Assembly (NCBI RefSeq): GCF_900166585.1
Contig: NZ_FVZC01000008.1
Span: 248,001 to 312,000 of the forward strand
Reading direction: 5' to 3'
DNA: 64,000 nucleotides
DNA from: Mesobacillus jeotgali
GTDB taxonomy: Bacteria > Bacillota > Bacilli > Bacillales > Cytobacillaceae
In this document: piece by piece, positions 9,648 through 18,333 of the stretch
How positions within the stretch are numbered: position 1 is the stretch's first letter
Layout: each line of letters begins with the position of its first letter
Notes under the pieces: model-generated
Seen by the model: only the letters and a program-made list of their open reading frames with translations
Databases searched by the model: none
What the model was told of the DNA's origin: nothing
Position numbers and translations under genes: made by a program

Positions 9648-9678
9648 GTCCCGGCCGATGCAGGCCGGGCTATTTTTT
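9648..9678 (+). terminator. Terminator after the PBP gene
   Basis: CCCGGCC (9650-9656) pairs with GGCCGGG (9663-9669), 6-nt loop, followed by TATTTTTTT. Confidence 0.88.
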
Positions 9679-9737
9679 TGAAACCATACGAGTGATAGAT
9701 ACGTATAAATCTCATAAAACATTAAGGACTGATAGGA

Positions 9738-10307
9738 TTGAATCAGAAAAAAGATGACCATTTATTGTATCAAATCTTCTCCAGATTATTTTTGGCATTC
9801 CTTTTCAACATATTTGCAAGCTTAATTCCTCAGTGGTCACCGTTCATATTTAAAGTAAACATCGCACTTATTTTATTAGGAACCATCATCTCTATTTTTA
9901 TCTATCATAAAGTCTCCGATCCCAGAACAATGTGGAACCGGGTAAGCTTTGTTTTGTTGTTTTTTTTAGGATTCTTCATGGTAACCCCATTTCTAAGAAT
10001 TACTTTTGGAACTGCGATCTTTTGGATTTTATTATCAGCGTACCTCATCTATATAATGAACTTTATTTTAAGATATATGGATGTTTTCCATGGTGTACAG
10101 GTGTCTGGATTATCAAGGAACAGACATGCAATGATATGGCTAACCTTCATTTTATTCCTTGGATCATTTTTTCTTACAAATGATAACGGAAATATATTAA
10201 TGCAAATAGTAGAAAAAGGTGCGCCCCCTCTGATATTTATAATTATTTTTTACCTTGGTGGATTACTTTTTACACTGGGTTCATTCATTCTCCTTATTGA
10301 TAACTAG
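9738..10307 (+). CDS. Integral membrane protein of unknown function
   Basis: A 189-residue, very hydrophobic protein with five to six predicted helices and few polar loops (YHKVSDPRTMWNR, RYMDVFHGVQVSGLSRNRH). I do not recognise the family. It starts at TTG 9738 with AAGGACTGATAGGA upstream. It lies alone between two terminators, so it is probably transcribed by itself. Confidence 0.6.
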   Translation: MNQKKDDHLLYQIFSRLFLAFLFNIFASLIPQWSPFIFKVNIALILLGTIISIFIYHKVSDPRTMWNRVSFVLLFFLGFFMVTPFLRITFGTAIFWILLSAYLIYIMNFILRYMDVFHGVQVSGLSRNRHAMIWLTFILFLGSFFLTNDNGNILMQIVEKGAPPLIFIIIFYLGGLLFTLGSFILLIDN

Positions 10308-10366
10308 GATTCACCAATTCGAATTTGCTATAATATTTCGCTAGGTAAAAAAATCGCATTCTAATG

Positions 10367-10398
10367 AAGGAACACTCCATAGCGAGTGTTCCTTTTAA
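10367..10398 (+). terminator. Terminator hairpin after the 9738-10307 gene
   Basis: A perfect 11-bp stem, AAGGAACACTC (10367-10377) with GAGTGTTCCTT (10384-10394), with a modest T-tail. The next 260 bp to the small membrane gene show nothing convincing. Confidence 0.75.
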
Positions 10399-10655
10399 TG
10401 TTCTGTAAAATCATTCCATACCGGCCGGTTCCATGGCGAAAAGTTTTTTCTCGACAATTTCCTTCCTCAACCAATCCTCCTCAACCCCTGTTATTACTGA
10501 CGAATTTAACACGTTTTGTAAAATATCGACATAGAAAGCGGTTACATTTTATGAAAATAACGTATTGACCAGCCTGGACATTATATGGATAATTAAATTA
10601 AATTTTCTAAAGATTTAGTTAAATCACAAAACTTCCGAAAATGGAGGAACTCAAA

Positions 10656-10838
10656 TTGATTATTTTAATCGGCCTGCTGGTGATTACCGGCATTAGTTTG
10701 TTTATGGGCTTAAAGAAGAACCGGATCATTTTTCTGGCAATCCCATTCCTTAGCATTTTTCTCTATTTCCTCATCCAGATCATCATGGTCCCAGCCCCGT
10801 TTTTCGAAACAATAAAATTCATCTTCAGCCTCAGCTAA
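10656..10838 (+). CDS. Small hydrophobic protein, unknown function
   Basis: A 60-residue protein made mostly of two membrane helices (IILIGLLVITGISLFMGL and FLAIPFLSIFLYFLIQIIM). The TTG at 10656 has GGAGGA seven nt upstream. The in-frame ATG at 10641 overlaps that Shine-Dalgarno and is less likely. Function unknown; no operon partner is evident since the next gene starts 150 bp later with its own leader. Confidence 0.5.
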   Translation: MIILIGLLVITGISLFMGLKKNRIIFLAIPFLSIFLYFLIQIIMVPAPFFETIKFIFSLS

Positions 10839-10991
10839 TTCAATCAGATCGCAATTTCTAGTGGTATTAATCTTGCCTGGCGCATGATTCATATAAAGTT
10901 AAAATTTAATAAAAGAGGTGGGGAAAGCTCATATCATATCAGGCGGTGCCCGAAAATCATTAAGGATTAGCAAAACCAAAGGGGTGTAAAT

Positions 10992-11294
10992 GTGAAGAAA
11001 ATTGATAAGTCAGTTGCTGACGCGTATTTTCGTGAAAAAACCCGTAACATGGTCGTTTATTTCATTATCTGGTTCCTTGTTTCGTTTGGCGCAGTGATGA
11101 TTGCTGAACCACTTAGCGAATTTTCGATCGGGGGCTTCCCATTCCATTACTTCATGGGAGCACAGGGTGCAGTGGTTACATTCATTATCCTGCTGTTTGT
11201 GAACGCTAAGGTGAGCGATGGCATTGACAAGAAGTATGGCATCGACGAAGAAAAGAACGTCAAGCTAAGCGAAGGAAAAAGCCTGGACCACTAA
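10992..11294 (+). CDS. DUF485 family membrane protein, symporter partner
   Basis: A 100-residue protein with two transmembrane helices, typical of DUF485 proteins (YjcH/YwcB type). They are encoded just upstream of acetate/solute:cation symporters in many bacteria. It starts at GTG 10992 after GGGGTGTAAAT. The gap to the symporter is 40 bp, indicating one operon. The accessory role for transport is inferred from this conserved pairing; the biochemical function is not known. Confidence 0.8.
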   Translation: MKKIDKSVADAYFREKTRNMVVYFIIWFLVSFGAVMIAEPLSEFSIGGFPFHYFMGAQGAVVTFIILLFVNAKVSDGIDKKYGIDEEKNVKLSEGKSLDH

Positions 11295-11334
11295 GCTTGA
11301 GGAAAGAAAAAACGTTTGAATAAGGGGGAGAACT

Positions 11335-13005
11335 TTGGATACACAATTCTTGGTCTCATTATCTATTATTTTAGCCACATTCGGTTTGTATATCGGTATC
11401 GCTCTCTACAATACAGCTAAAGAAACGTCCGAATTCTATGTTGCCGGCCGTGGTGTCCCGCCAATTTTCAACGGGATGGCAATTGGTGCTGACTGGATGA
11501 GCGCAGCTTCCTTTATCGGGATGGCCGGGACGATCATGCTGCTTGGCTATGACGGCCTGGCTTATATCATGGGCTGGACAGGCGGATATTTGCTTCTGAC
11601 CTTCCTGCTTGCGCCGCAGCTCAGGAAATATGGGCGATACACGGTGCCTGAATTTATCGGTGACCGCTTCAACAGCCATACAGCACGTGTCATTGCAGCA
11701 ATCTCAACGATCATCATCAGCTTCACATATTCAATTGGCCAGCTTTCCGGTTCCGGCGTGGTTATCGGGAGATTGTTCGAAATAGATGCGAAGCTCGGCA
11801 CAATGATCGGGGTAGTCTTGATTGCTTTCTACGCTGCATTCGGCGGAATGAAAGGGATTACCTGGACACAGGTTGCCCAGTATATCATTTTGATCATTGC
11901 CTATTTGATTCCAGTTATTTTTATGTCCCTACAGCTCACCAGCAGCCCGCTTCCTTGGCTTTCATATGGCGAGCTGGTTGGAAAAATGGGGGAGCTCGAC
12001 CGTGAGCTCGGAATTTCTGAATACTTCGCACCATTCACGAACGGCACGAAATGGCAGTTCCTTGCACTCATGTTCACATTGATGGCCGGTACAGCGGGAC
12101 TTCCGCACGTAATCGTCCGTTTCTATACGGTATCGACGATGAAGGCGGCTCGCTGGTCAGGTGCCTGGGCTCTTCTTTTCATCGGCTTGCTTTACCTGTC
12201 TGCACCTGCTTATGCGGCATTTTCACGTTTCATCCTGATGACAAAGGTAGCCGGCAGCAAAATCAGTGAGCTTCCTGCCTGGACGAAAACCTGGGTTGAT
12301 ACTGGAAAGCTTCAGGTTGCCGACGGAAACGGCGATGGGGTCCTTCAATGGAGTGAATTGATTATCTCTAACGATATTGTCGTTATGGCGACACCTGAGA
12401 TCGCTAATCTTGGTGCATTCGTCATCGGCCTTGTAGCGGCAGGCGCTATGGCCGCTGCCCTTTCTACAGCCGGCGGCTTGATGATTGCGATATCCTCAGC
12501 GTTTGCCCACGATATTTACTACCGTGTCATGAAGCCAAACGCTACGGAGAAAACGCGACTGAATGTAGCGCGTATTTCAATCGTGGTCGCTACATTGTTG
12601 GCTGGTATCATTGCTCTTGACCCTCCAGGAGCGATAACACAAATCGTTGCCTGGGCGTTCGCCCTCGCCAGCGGTACATTCTTCCCGGCACTGATTCTTG
12701 GTGTCTGGTGGAAGCGCTCGAATGCTCAAGGGGTAATCGCCGGCATGATCATCGGCCTCGCTGTGACACTGGCATATATTTTTGCTGCAAAGTACGGCGG
12801 CTTTACGATTCTTGGCATCATCGATACAGGTGCCGGCGTATTCGGCGCTACAGCCGCTATCCTTGCAAACGTCATTGTATCGCTTGCGACACCTGCGCCA
12901 TCACAGAAGATTCAGGAGGAAGTCCTCGACCTTCGTTATCCTGAACAGATGACGTATAAGAACGGCGAAGTCTGGATGAATGACGATGGAACAAAAGCTC
13001 TATAG
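11335..13005 (+). CDS. Sodium:solute symporter (ActP/YwcA-like cation-acetate symporter)
   Basis: A 556-residue SSS-family transporter with about 13 hydrophobic segments. The family signature region (AIGADWMSAASFIGMAG and YTVPEFIGDRF) is clear, as is the LPHVIVRFYTV block found in ActP-type acetate/pyruvate carriers. It probably couples monocarboxylate uptake to a cation gradient. An external loop contains a canonical EF-hand-like sequence (D330 to E341, DGNGDGVLQWSE). It starts at TTG 11335 with GGGGGAG upstream and overlaps the next gene by 26 bp, so transport and the CBS/nucleotidyltransferase protein are translationally coupled. Confidence 0.88.
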   Translation: MDTQFLVSLSIILATFGLYIGIALYNTAKETSEFYVAGRGVPPIFNGMAIGADWMSAASFIGMAGTIMLLGYDGLAYIMGWTGGYLLLTFLLAPQLRKYGRYTVPEFIGDRFNSHTARVIAAISTIIISFTYSIGQLSGSGVVIGRLFEIDAKLGTMIGVVLIAFYAAFGGMKGITWTQVAQYIILIIAYLIPVIFMSLQLTSSPLPWLSYGELVGKMGELDRELGISEYFAPFTNGTKWQFLALMFTLMAGTAGLPHVIVRFYTVSTMKAARWSGAWALLFIGLLYLSAPAYAAFSRFILMTKVAGSKISELPAWTKTWVDTGKLQVADGNGDGVLQWSELIISNDIVVMATPEIANLGAFVIGLVAAGAMAAALSTAGGLMIAISSAFAHDIYYRVMKPNATEKTRLNVARISIVVATLLAGIIALDPPGAITQIVAWAFALASGTFFPALILGVWWKRSNAQGVIAGMIIGLAVTLAYIFAAKYGGFTILGIIDTGAGVFGATAAILANVIVSLATPAPSQKIQEEVLDLRYPEQMTYKNGEVWMNDDGTKAL

Positions 13006-14860
13006 AGAAATCTGGAAGGCCGTGCAGTTCCATCCCCTGTTTCAGGGGCTGGAAGAACGCACGGCTCTTTCCCTTGTCGAGGAATGTGAAGCATATACTT
13101 ATGGGAAACGGGAAATGATGCTCAAAGCGGATACACCACGCCAGGGGCTTTTATTGATTTTACAGGGGATTGCTGAGGTGTTTGTTGAAAATGCTGCCGG
13201 GCAGGAAGAAGTATTGGAGGTCATCCATAAAGGTGAGATTGTCGGTTTTTCAAGCCTTGCCGAGTTCCTTGGCTTTTCAATGACGGATAAATCACAATCC
13301 ACAGTCGAGGTGAGAGCGGTGGACGAGGTCAGGGCACTGCTGGTTCCTTTTTCAGTGCTGGCCAAAAGATGGGATGACCAGGATGTCCACGACTATCTGC
13401 TGACACAGGTTTCTATAAGGCTGAAAGATGTTTATGGCTCCCTTGCCGAGCAGGTGAAAATGGCAAAGGGGATTGGAGAGGAAGAAACGATTTTAGCAAG
13501 AGTCCAGGACATAATGTCAGAAGAAATCATATCAGTTGCGCCAGGAACAAGTATTAAGGATGCAGCGCGCAGCATGTCTGAACATAAAACGAGTTCAGTA
13601 CTTGTCCTTGAGCAGAAAGAATTGAAAGGAATCATAACCGAGCGGGATATCGTCGGCAGAGTAGTGGCGGACGGTCTGTCCTTTGATGAGCCAACAAGCC
13701 ATGTGATGACAAAGGACCCAGTAACGATTTCGAGATTTGCTTATTATTACGACGCCTTTTCAGAAATGCTTTTGAACGGCATTAAGCACTTGCCGGTCGT
13801 GGATCATGGCCAGGTATCGGGCATCGTGACATTGACCGATTTACTCAGAAAAAAGAATGATAGTGTCATGAGGACAATTAAGAAGATCGAAGGTGCGAAT
13901 GAAGCGAGCCTGCCTGACGTAAAAACAGCAATCTATGAAATTACCGATACTCTGCTAAGAGACCATATTCCTTCACTGGCGTTGCTGGATATTGTGACGA
14001 AGCTGTACGATAGATTAATAGCAAGGACAGTGGAATTATCTGTTGAGACATTGGGAGAGCCGCCGGTACCTTTTGCATTCTACCTGATGGGGTCAGCCGG
14101 CCGAGGCGAGCAGTTTATGCTGACGGACCAGGATCACTTTCTGGTTTATAAGGAAACGGAAGAACATGATTATTTTGAAAAGCTAGGTGCGGAAATTACA
14201 GCCAAGCTCGAGGCTGCAGGCTATGCCCGCTGCAAAGGACTGATGATGTCAAGTGAAGAGCAATGGAGAGGAACATTGCTGCAATGGCAGGGCCGTGTCC
14301 GGAAATGGATGCTGCAATCGACCAATGAAAACATTCTGCTGGCCCAGAATTTCTTCTCCTTCCGATTTGCAGCGGGAAGCGAGCAATTGAACCAAGAATT
14401 TGAAATGAAAATTGAAGAGCTGCTCGACCGATCTAAAATCTTCCTATATCGCATGGTCCAGGCAGAAAAGGAGCAGGAAATTCCGACACTGGATGAACCC
14501 ATCCGGGCATTGTTCAGGCTAGGACGGAAAAGCATTGACATGAAAAAAGAAGTCTTATTTCCCTTTCATCACAGTCTGCAGATTCTTTCGCTATATTACG
14601 GATTAATACCTGGAACACCTCTTGAGAAAATCGCAGTACTAGAGGAAAAGGGCATATTTACCGATGGGTTCACGCAAGACCTGAAAGACGCAATCAGCCA
14701 TGTTCTCGACCTCTATATCAGGCAAAGATGGGCATATAAAGGATGCGGCACCATTTTATCCTTTACTACCATGTCCACAAGACAAAAAGACGAACTCATC
14801 TTGAGCCTTCGCACACTTCGCGAACTTCAGGGGATGGTCTTTGCCAGATTCTCTTTATAA
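12980..14860 (+). CDS. Cyclic-nucleotide-binding/CBS/DUF294 nucleotidyltransferase-like protein
   Basis: A 626-residue cytoplasmic regulatory protein. Domains in order: a cNMP-binding-like domain (about 15-150), two CBS domains (about 175-295, ending GIVTLTDLLRKKN), a DUF294 nucleotidyltransferase-like domain with LMGSAGRGEQFMLTDQDH (the GSxxRGE...DxD pattern of the GlnD/PII uridylyltransferase superfamily) and a C-terminal helical domain. Such proteins are regularly linked to ActP-like symporters and a DnaQ-like exonuclease, as here. The substrate is unknown; a sensor of adenine nucleotide state controlling the symporter is plausible. Start codons at 12980 and 12986 are both possible. Confidence 0.85.
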   Translation: MTMEQKLYREIWKAVQFHPLFQGLEERTALSLVEECEAYTYGKREMMLKADTPRQGLLLILQGIAEVFVENAAGQEEVLEVIHKGEIVGFSSLAEFLGFSMTDKSQSTVEVRAVDEVRALLVPFSVLAKRWDDQDVHDYLLTQVSIRLKDVYGSLAEQVKMAKGIGEEETILARVQDIMSEEIISVAPGTSIKDAARSMSEHKTSSVLVLEQKELKGIITERDIVGRVVADGLSFDEPTSHVMTKDPVTISRFAYYYDAFSEMLLNGIKHLPVVDHGQVSGIVTLTDLLRKKNDSVMRTIKKIEGANEASLPDVKTAIYEITDTLLRDHIPSLALLDIVTKLYDRLIARTVELSVETLGEPPVPFAFYLMGSAGRGEQFMLTDQDHFLVYKETEEHDYFEKLGAEITAKLEAAGYARCKGLMMSSEEQWRGTLLQWQGRVRKWMLQSTNENILLAQNFFSFRFAAGSEQLNQEFEMKIEELLDRSKIFLYRMVQAEKEQEIPTLDEPIRALFRLGRKSIDMKKEVLFPFHHSLQILSLYYGLIPGTPLEKIAVLEEKGIFTDGFTQDLKDAISHVLDLYIRQRWAYKGCGTILSFTTMSTRQKDELILSLRTLRELQGMVFARFSL

Positions 14861-14963
14861 GCTTGTGTTAAATGAAATGCAAGCCGTTATCGGGAGTAAT
14901 TTAGGCGAGTAAAGGTGGGATGGGCACTGTAAAAGAGCGCCAGTCATAAGAAAGGAGGCTGAC

Positions 14964-15629
14964 ATGTTTTTTCAAAGAAAGAGTATTTCCTGCCCGCTTA
15001 TGTTTGAAAAAATCCCTTTATCGACTAGAATCGATGATCTAACTTTTATCGTTTTCGACACGGAGACGACGGGTTTCCAGGTGGCCACCTCTGACCGGCT
15101 CATTGAAATCGGCGCTGTTCCCGCAGGTGGATTGAAGGTGATGGAAAATGACCGTTTTCAGACATATGTGAACCCGGAGCGACAAATTTCTCGGGAAATA
15201 ATTGAGCTAACTTCAATCACAAATGAAAAGGTGGCCGGTGCTCCGACAGCGTCTGAGGCTATTTTGGATTTTTTTGATTATGTACAGTCACACGAAGCGG
15301 TATGCCTTGTCGGACACTATGTCGGCTTTGATCATCTCGTGCTGAAAAGCGAGCTGAAGCGGGAAAAACTGGCGCTGAAAAAGCTCTTTACCATAGATAC
15401 CCTTGACTTGATCGGATTTATTGCCCCTTCCTACGATATGCGTGATCTGGAACGATATGCAATGGCTTTCGGCACCAGGATTTATGACCGCCACAGTGCC
15501 ATAGGAGACGCTTTGACCACAGCGTACCTATTTACCGAGCTGCTGCAGCAGTTTAAGGACAGAGGCTGTAACACATGGGGGGAATTGATTCAGGCAACAG
15601 ACAGCCAGATGCGGTCGATGCAGTTTTGA
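14964..15629 (+). CDS. DnaQ-like 3'-5' exonuclease (DEDDh)
   Basis: A 221-residue protein with the exonuclease motifs in order: FDTETTG (Exo I, D and E), HYVGFDH (Exo II) and H...D in YDRHSAIGDA (Exo III, DEDDh type). It resembles the PolC proofreading domain standing alone. AAAGGAGGCTGAC precedes the ATG. It closes the symporter/CBS operon, a conserved association of unknown logic. No polymerase domain is fused, so a replicative role is not implied. Confidence 0.85.
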   Translation: MFFQRKSISCPLMFEKIPLSTRIDDLTFIVFDTETTGFQVATSDRLIEIGAVPAGGLKVMENDRFQTYVNPERQISREIIELTSITNEKVAGAPTASEAILDFFDYVQSHEAVCLVGHYVGFDHLVLKSELKREKLALKKLFTIDTLDLIGFIAPSYDMRDLERYAMAFGTRIYDRHSAIGDALTTAYLFTELLQQFKDRGCNTWGELIQATDSQMRSMQF

Positions 15630-15736
15630 TTGTTTTATCTGACTATGATAATGTAAAAATATGTATTTTGGTTTAAGAGCAGGTTCTATTGAAAAATGGA
15701 CTGCTCTTTAGATTTGTAAATGGGGGAAAAGCAGGC

Positions 15737-16084
15737 ATGGATGCAGTGCAAATAATATTTTTGATATTGTTGTGGGGTATTCCGATCATCCGTTTTATGA
15801 AGATTTATAGAAAGCTGGAAAAAGAGGAGCAAGAAGAAATAAAAGCATCATTTAAAAATCCCTTATATTATCTAGGAGATGGATTTGGGCACCTTGGTCT
15901 CCTTTTGATATTTACCGGAATGATTATAGCTGTTCCGGTCGTCCAGCATATCGGTGCAGCCCTGCTTTTCGTAGGATGGTTTTATGGAGGTGTTGAACTA
16001 TTGGATGTTAGCTATAAGAAAAGTGCCGGAGTGATCTCCTTTTCAGTTATAGCAACAGGTGCTTATTATTTCTTTTTGATATAA
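15737..16084 (+). CDS. Small membrane protein, unknown function
   Basis: A 115-residue protein with an N-terminal helix, a charged segment (KIYRKLEKEEQEEIK) and three further hydrophobic segments. ATG 15737 follows GGGGGAAAA with a 7-nt gap; the in-frame TTG at 15689 lacks a Shine-Dalgarno. The gap to the next membrane protein is 27 bp, so they may be co-transcribed. Family not recognised. Confidence 0.5.
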   Translation: MDAVQIIFLILLWGIPIIRFMKIYRKLEKEEQEEIKASFKNPLYYLGDGFGHLGLLLIFTGMIIAVPVVQHIGAALLFVGWFYGGVELLDVSYKKSAGVISFSVIATGAYYFFLI

Positions 16085-16111
16085 CTGAATTTCTGAGAGT
16101 ATGGAGGATAC

Positions 16112-16636
16112 ATGATAAAAGTTCAAAATATAATACCTAATTTCTCTCTTTTGCTAGTCTTAATAATTATTAATATATCTTCTATTCCAGCATACATAAA
16201 AATGATTTTTGCTATCTTTGCCATAACTTTTATATTTCCGGCTGGCCGGGAGATTATGTTCAAAAGCAAACTTAGAAAGGTAAGAGTCGCTTTATATACC
16301 TCAATTGTTTTTTCATTTGGATTAATCTTTATTTCTAGTTTAATGAGTTTTTCTATCGATGAGGAAATCTTTGCTGGATTTTTGTTAGTTTTTTTCTTTA
16401 GTTCTATTGGGGTTTTTTGTTATGGAATACCAGCTTCCATCCTCGCAGAAGTGATTTCCACTCGCTATGTGAAGAATCGTAAGCTGGTCTCCGGTTTAAT
16501 CCACATTGGTTTGGGACTTTTTACTGTGTTTTTCGGACTGTTGTCAGAAGACCTGGAACCCGGCGTCTTTATTCTGCCAACTATATGTTCTGCCATTTTC
16601 TTTTTAATTGATGAGTTTACAAGGAAAAATGCTTAG
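16112..16636 (+). CDS. Integral membrane protein, unknown function
   Basis: A 174-residue protein with five or six hydrophobic helices. TATGGAGGATAC precedes the ATG. Its stop codon lies inside the stem of the downstream bidirectional terminator. Function unknown. Confidence 0.55.
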   Translation: MIKVQNIIPNFSLLLVLIIINISSIPAYIKMIFAIFAITFIFPAGREIMFKSKLRKVRVALYTSIVFSFGLIFISSLMSFSIDEEIFAGFLLVFFFSSIGVFCYGIPASILAEVISTRYVKNRKLVSGLIHIGLGLFTVFFGLLSEDLEPGVFILPTICSAIFFLIDEFTRKNA

Positions 16637-16657
16637 AGTGGCCTCTAAGCATTTTTA
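16629..16657. terminator. Bidirectional terminator between convergent genes
   Basis: ATGCTTAGAG (16629-16638) pairs perfectly with CTCTAAGCAT (16643-16652) with a 4-nt loop. T-tracts are present on both strands (ATTTTTAT forward, ATTTTTCC reverse). It serves the 16112 gene and the LysM gene. Confidence 0.85.
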
Positions 16658-16659
16658 TA

Positions 16660-17448
16660 TTACTGAATATTAATCAATGAACCATTTTTAAAAGTAACCA
16701 GGACCCGCTGTCCGGCTAACTCTTGATACTGCCCTGCTGTTCCGTATGATACTTTTAATGGAATCGCCTTGCCATCCGTCTCGAACTCGACGGTAAAGTT
16801 ATCGGCTGCTCCATTAACGGTCGCTTCCATAACTTCTGTTTTACCCGGGATGACAAGGTGTTGGCCAATTAATACCATATCTTTTTTTAAACTATTGGCC
16901 GTCTTTAATTCTTTAAGACTTACACCAAAACGCTGAGCGATATTGAAAAGTGTATCCCCGGCATTGACTTCATAAAAACCTTCGTTTGTGTCATGACCAT
17001 GATTTGGCACAAATAATGCTTGTCCAACATAAATGGAATCTTTGACTAATTTATTCTCTTTCTTCAAAACTGTTACGGTCACACCGTATTTTTTTGCCAG
17101 AGAGAACAGGGTATCGCCTTTTTTTACGATATAGGTCCCAGCTTCAGACTCTACAGGTACCTCGAGTTTCTGTCCGGTTATGATGAAATCTGAAGATAAA
17201 GCATTCACTTCCTTCAGCATTTCAACCGATGTATCATATTGCTTTGCCAGGCTGTAAAGTGTATCGCCTTTTTTTACTGTATAAAAGGATCCGACAGCAT
17301 CTGTTTTCTTTTGGCCGACTCCGATCAGCAAACCTGCAGCAACCGATCCGGCAACAGCTGCACCGATCAATTTTCGATTCCTTTTCAAAGTTTTTCTTCT
17401 TTTTTCTTCTCTAATTCTCTGTTTTCTGGTTTGTCTGTAGGTAATCAA
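16660..17448 (-). CDS. Triple-LysM membrane-anchored or secreted protein
   Basis: A 262-residue protein: a basic N-terminus (RKQRIREEKRRKTLKRNRK), one hydrophobic segment (LIGAAVAGSVAAGLLIGVG), then three LysM modules, each opening with a YxVKKGDTL- or YEVNAGDTL-type motif at about residues 56, 106 and 156. The C-terminal ~55 residues are a separate small domain. LysM binds GlcNAc in peptidoglycan, so it probably sits in the wall or spore cortex. It starts at TTG 17448 after GGGGGAG. Placement beside spoIIID hints at a sporulation role, but no catalytic domain is visible. Confidence 0.8.
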   Translation of the reverse strand: MITYRQTRKQRIREEKRRKTLKRNRKLIGAAVAGSVAAGLLIGVGQKKTDAVGSFYTVKKGDTLYSLAKQYDTSVEMLKEVNALSSDFIITGQKLEVPVESEAGTYIVKKGDTLFSLAKKYGVTVTVLKKENKLVKDSIYVGQALFVPNHGHDTNEGFYEVNAGDTLFNIAQRFGVSLKELKTANSLKKDMVLIGQHLVIPGKTEVMEATVNGAADNFTVEFETDGKAIPLKVSYGTAGQYQELAGQRVLVTFKNGSLINIQ

Positions 17449-17680
17449 GTCTTCTTCTCCCCCAATGAAAAATAAACTCCTTTACAAAAATTCGTTATAT
17501 AAAAGGTTTTTATGTACATAAATATGGGTATATAGGAAAGTTTTTCTGCAACAAATAGTTGTACTTTTCAAAAAACTTTACGAAACCTTGTCCCTATTGC
17601 TTTTTTCGTGCATATATCCTCAACCAAGCTAATAAAATGTTACAAACCTGACAAAGAGAGTGTTTGAGGTGAGGAATCGT

Positions 17681-17794
17681 TTGAACAAATATGAGGATTC
17701 AGCCGGGGACATGATTATTCATAGTAATTTTCAGAAGGGAATCTCCTTCTGCCGCAACCAATCACTTATTGCGGAAAGCAGTATTGGCCGATAG
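17681..17794 (+). CDS. usd: usd-like leader ORF upstream of spoIIID
   Basis: A 37-codon ORF starting at TTG 17681 with GAGGTGAGG six nt upstream and ending 52 bp before spoIIID. In B. subtilis a similar-sized ORF (usd) must be translated for spoIIID to be translated. Size, position and the good Shine-Dalgarno agree with that; I did not match the peptide sequence. The ORF overlaps two hairpins (17732-17751 and 17752-17774), consistent with a translation-dependent RNA switch. Confidence 0.6.
   Translation: MNKYEDSAGDMIIHSNFQKGISFCRNQSLIAESSIGR
17732..17774 (+). promoter_or_regulatory. Tandem hairpins in the spoIIID leader
   Basis: CAGAAGG (17732-17738) pairs with CCTTCTG (17745-17751); directly after, CCGCAA (17752-17757) pairs with TTGCGG (17769-17774). 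Both lie in the 3' half of the usd-like ORF, so ribosomes reading it would melt them. Confidence 0.6.
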
Positions 17795-17846
17795 AAGCGA
17801 GTCTCATTTCACACTTCTCACATCCAATTTAGGGAGGGCGAGTGGT

Positions 17847-18119
17847 GTGCACGATTACATCAAAGAGAGAACAATCAAGATTGGAAAGTATATCGTGGAG
17901 ACGAGAAAAACAGTTCGCGTCATTGCGAAGGAGTTTGGCGTGTCCAAAAGTACAGTCCATAAAGACTTGACAGAAAGATTGCCTGAGATTAACCCTGACC
18001 TTGCCAATGAAGTAAAAGAAATCCTGGATTACCATAAATCGATCCGCCACTTAAGAGGCGGGGAAGCCACGAAATTGAAGTACCGCAAAGAGGAAAGGGA
18101 AGAAGAACCTGTGAAGTGA
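17847..18119 (+). CDS. spoIIID: SpoIIID, mother-cell sporulation transcription factor
   Basis: A 90-residue HTH DNA-binding protein that activates or represses many SigE-dependent genes and promotes sigK expression. The N-terminal ~80 residues match B. subtilis SpoIIID almost exactly, including the HTH core IAKEFGVSKSTVHKDL and the basic tail after HLRGGEATKLKYR. GTG 17847 follows AGGGAGGG by 8 nt; an in-frame TTG further upstream has no Shine-Dalgarno. In B. subtilis mbl follows directly, whereas here 40 kb of accessory DNA intervenes. Confidence 0.96.
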   Translation: MHDYIKERTIKIGKYIVETRKTVRVIAKEFGVSKSTVHKDLTERLPEINPDLANEVKEILDYHKSIRHLRGGEATKLKYRKEEREEEPVK

Positions 18120-18183
18120 AAAAATCCGAATTAAACAGATTGGAGGGAACGTAATTCAGCTTTATAGCCGTTGACGACATATC

Positions 18184-18222
18184 AATAAAAAATGCCCAGC
18201 TTAGATCCAGAAAAGCCGGGCA
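18184..18222 (-). terminator. Minus-strand terminator of the WXG-like gene
   Basis: On the minus strand, ATGCCC and GGGCAT (18222-18217 with 18196-18191) form a stem extended by GGCTT/AAGCT-type pairs and followed by TTTTTTATTG. It ends transcription of the 18334-18672 gene toward spoIIID and marks the left edge of the island. Confidence 0.7.
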
Positions 18223-18333
18223 TCGCCACAAAAGGCGTGTATGATTCTGCTTTAATACATAGCGGAGGCTGCCGCCTTTTTATTATGGGGGAAAAGGGAC
18301 AGGCAAGTAACTTCATGCATATCCCTGTTTGTT

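Noticed and set aside
10386..10568. 60-codon ORF after the 9738-10307 gene
   Set aside because: It begins inside the terminator stem and has no protein-like pattern.
17769..17846. N-terminal extension of SpoIIID from TTG 17769
   Set aside because: No Shine-Dalgarno, and the known SpoIIID N-terminus (HDYIKERTIK) fits GTG 17847 with AGGGAGGG.
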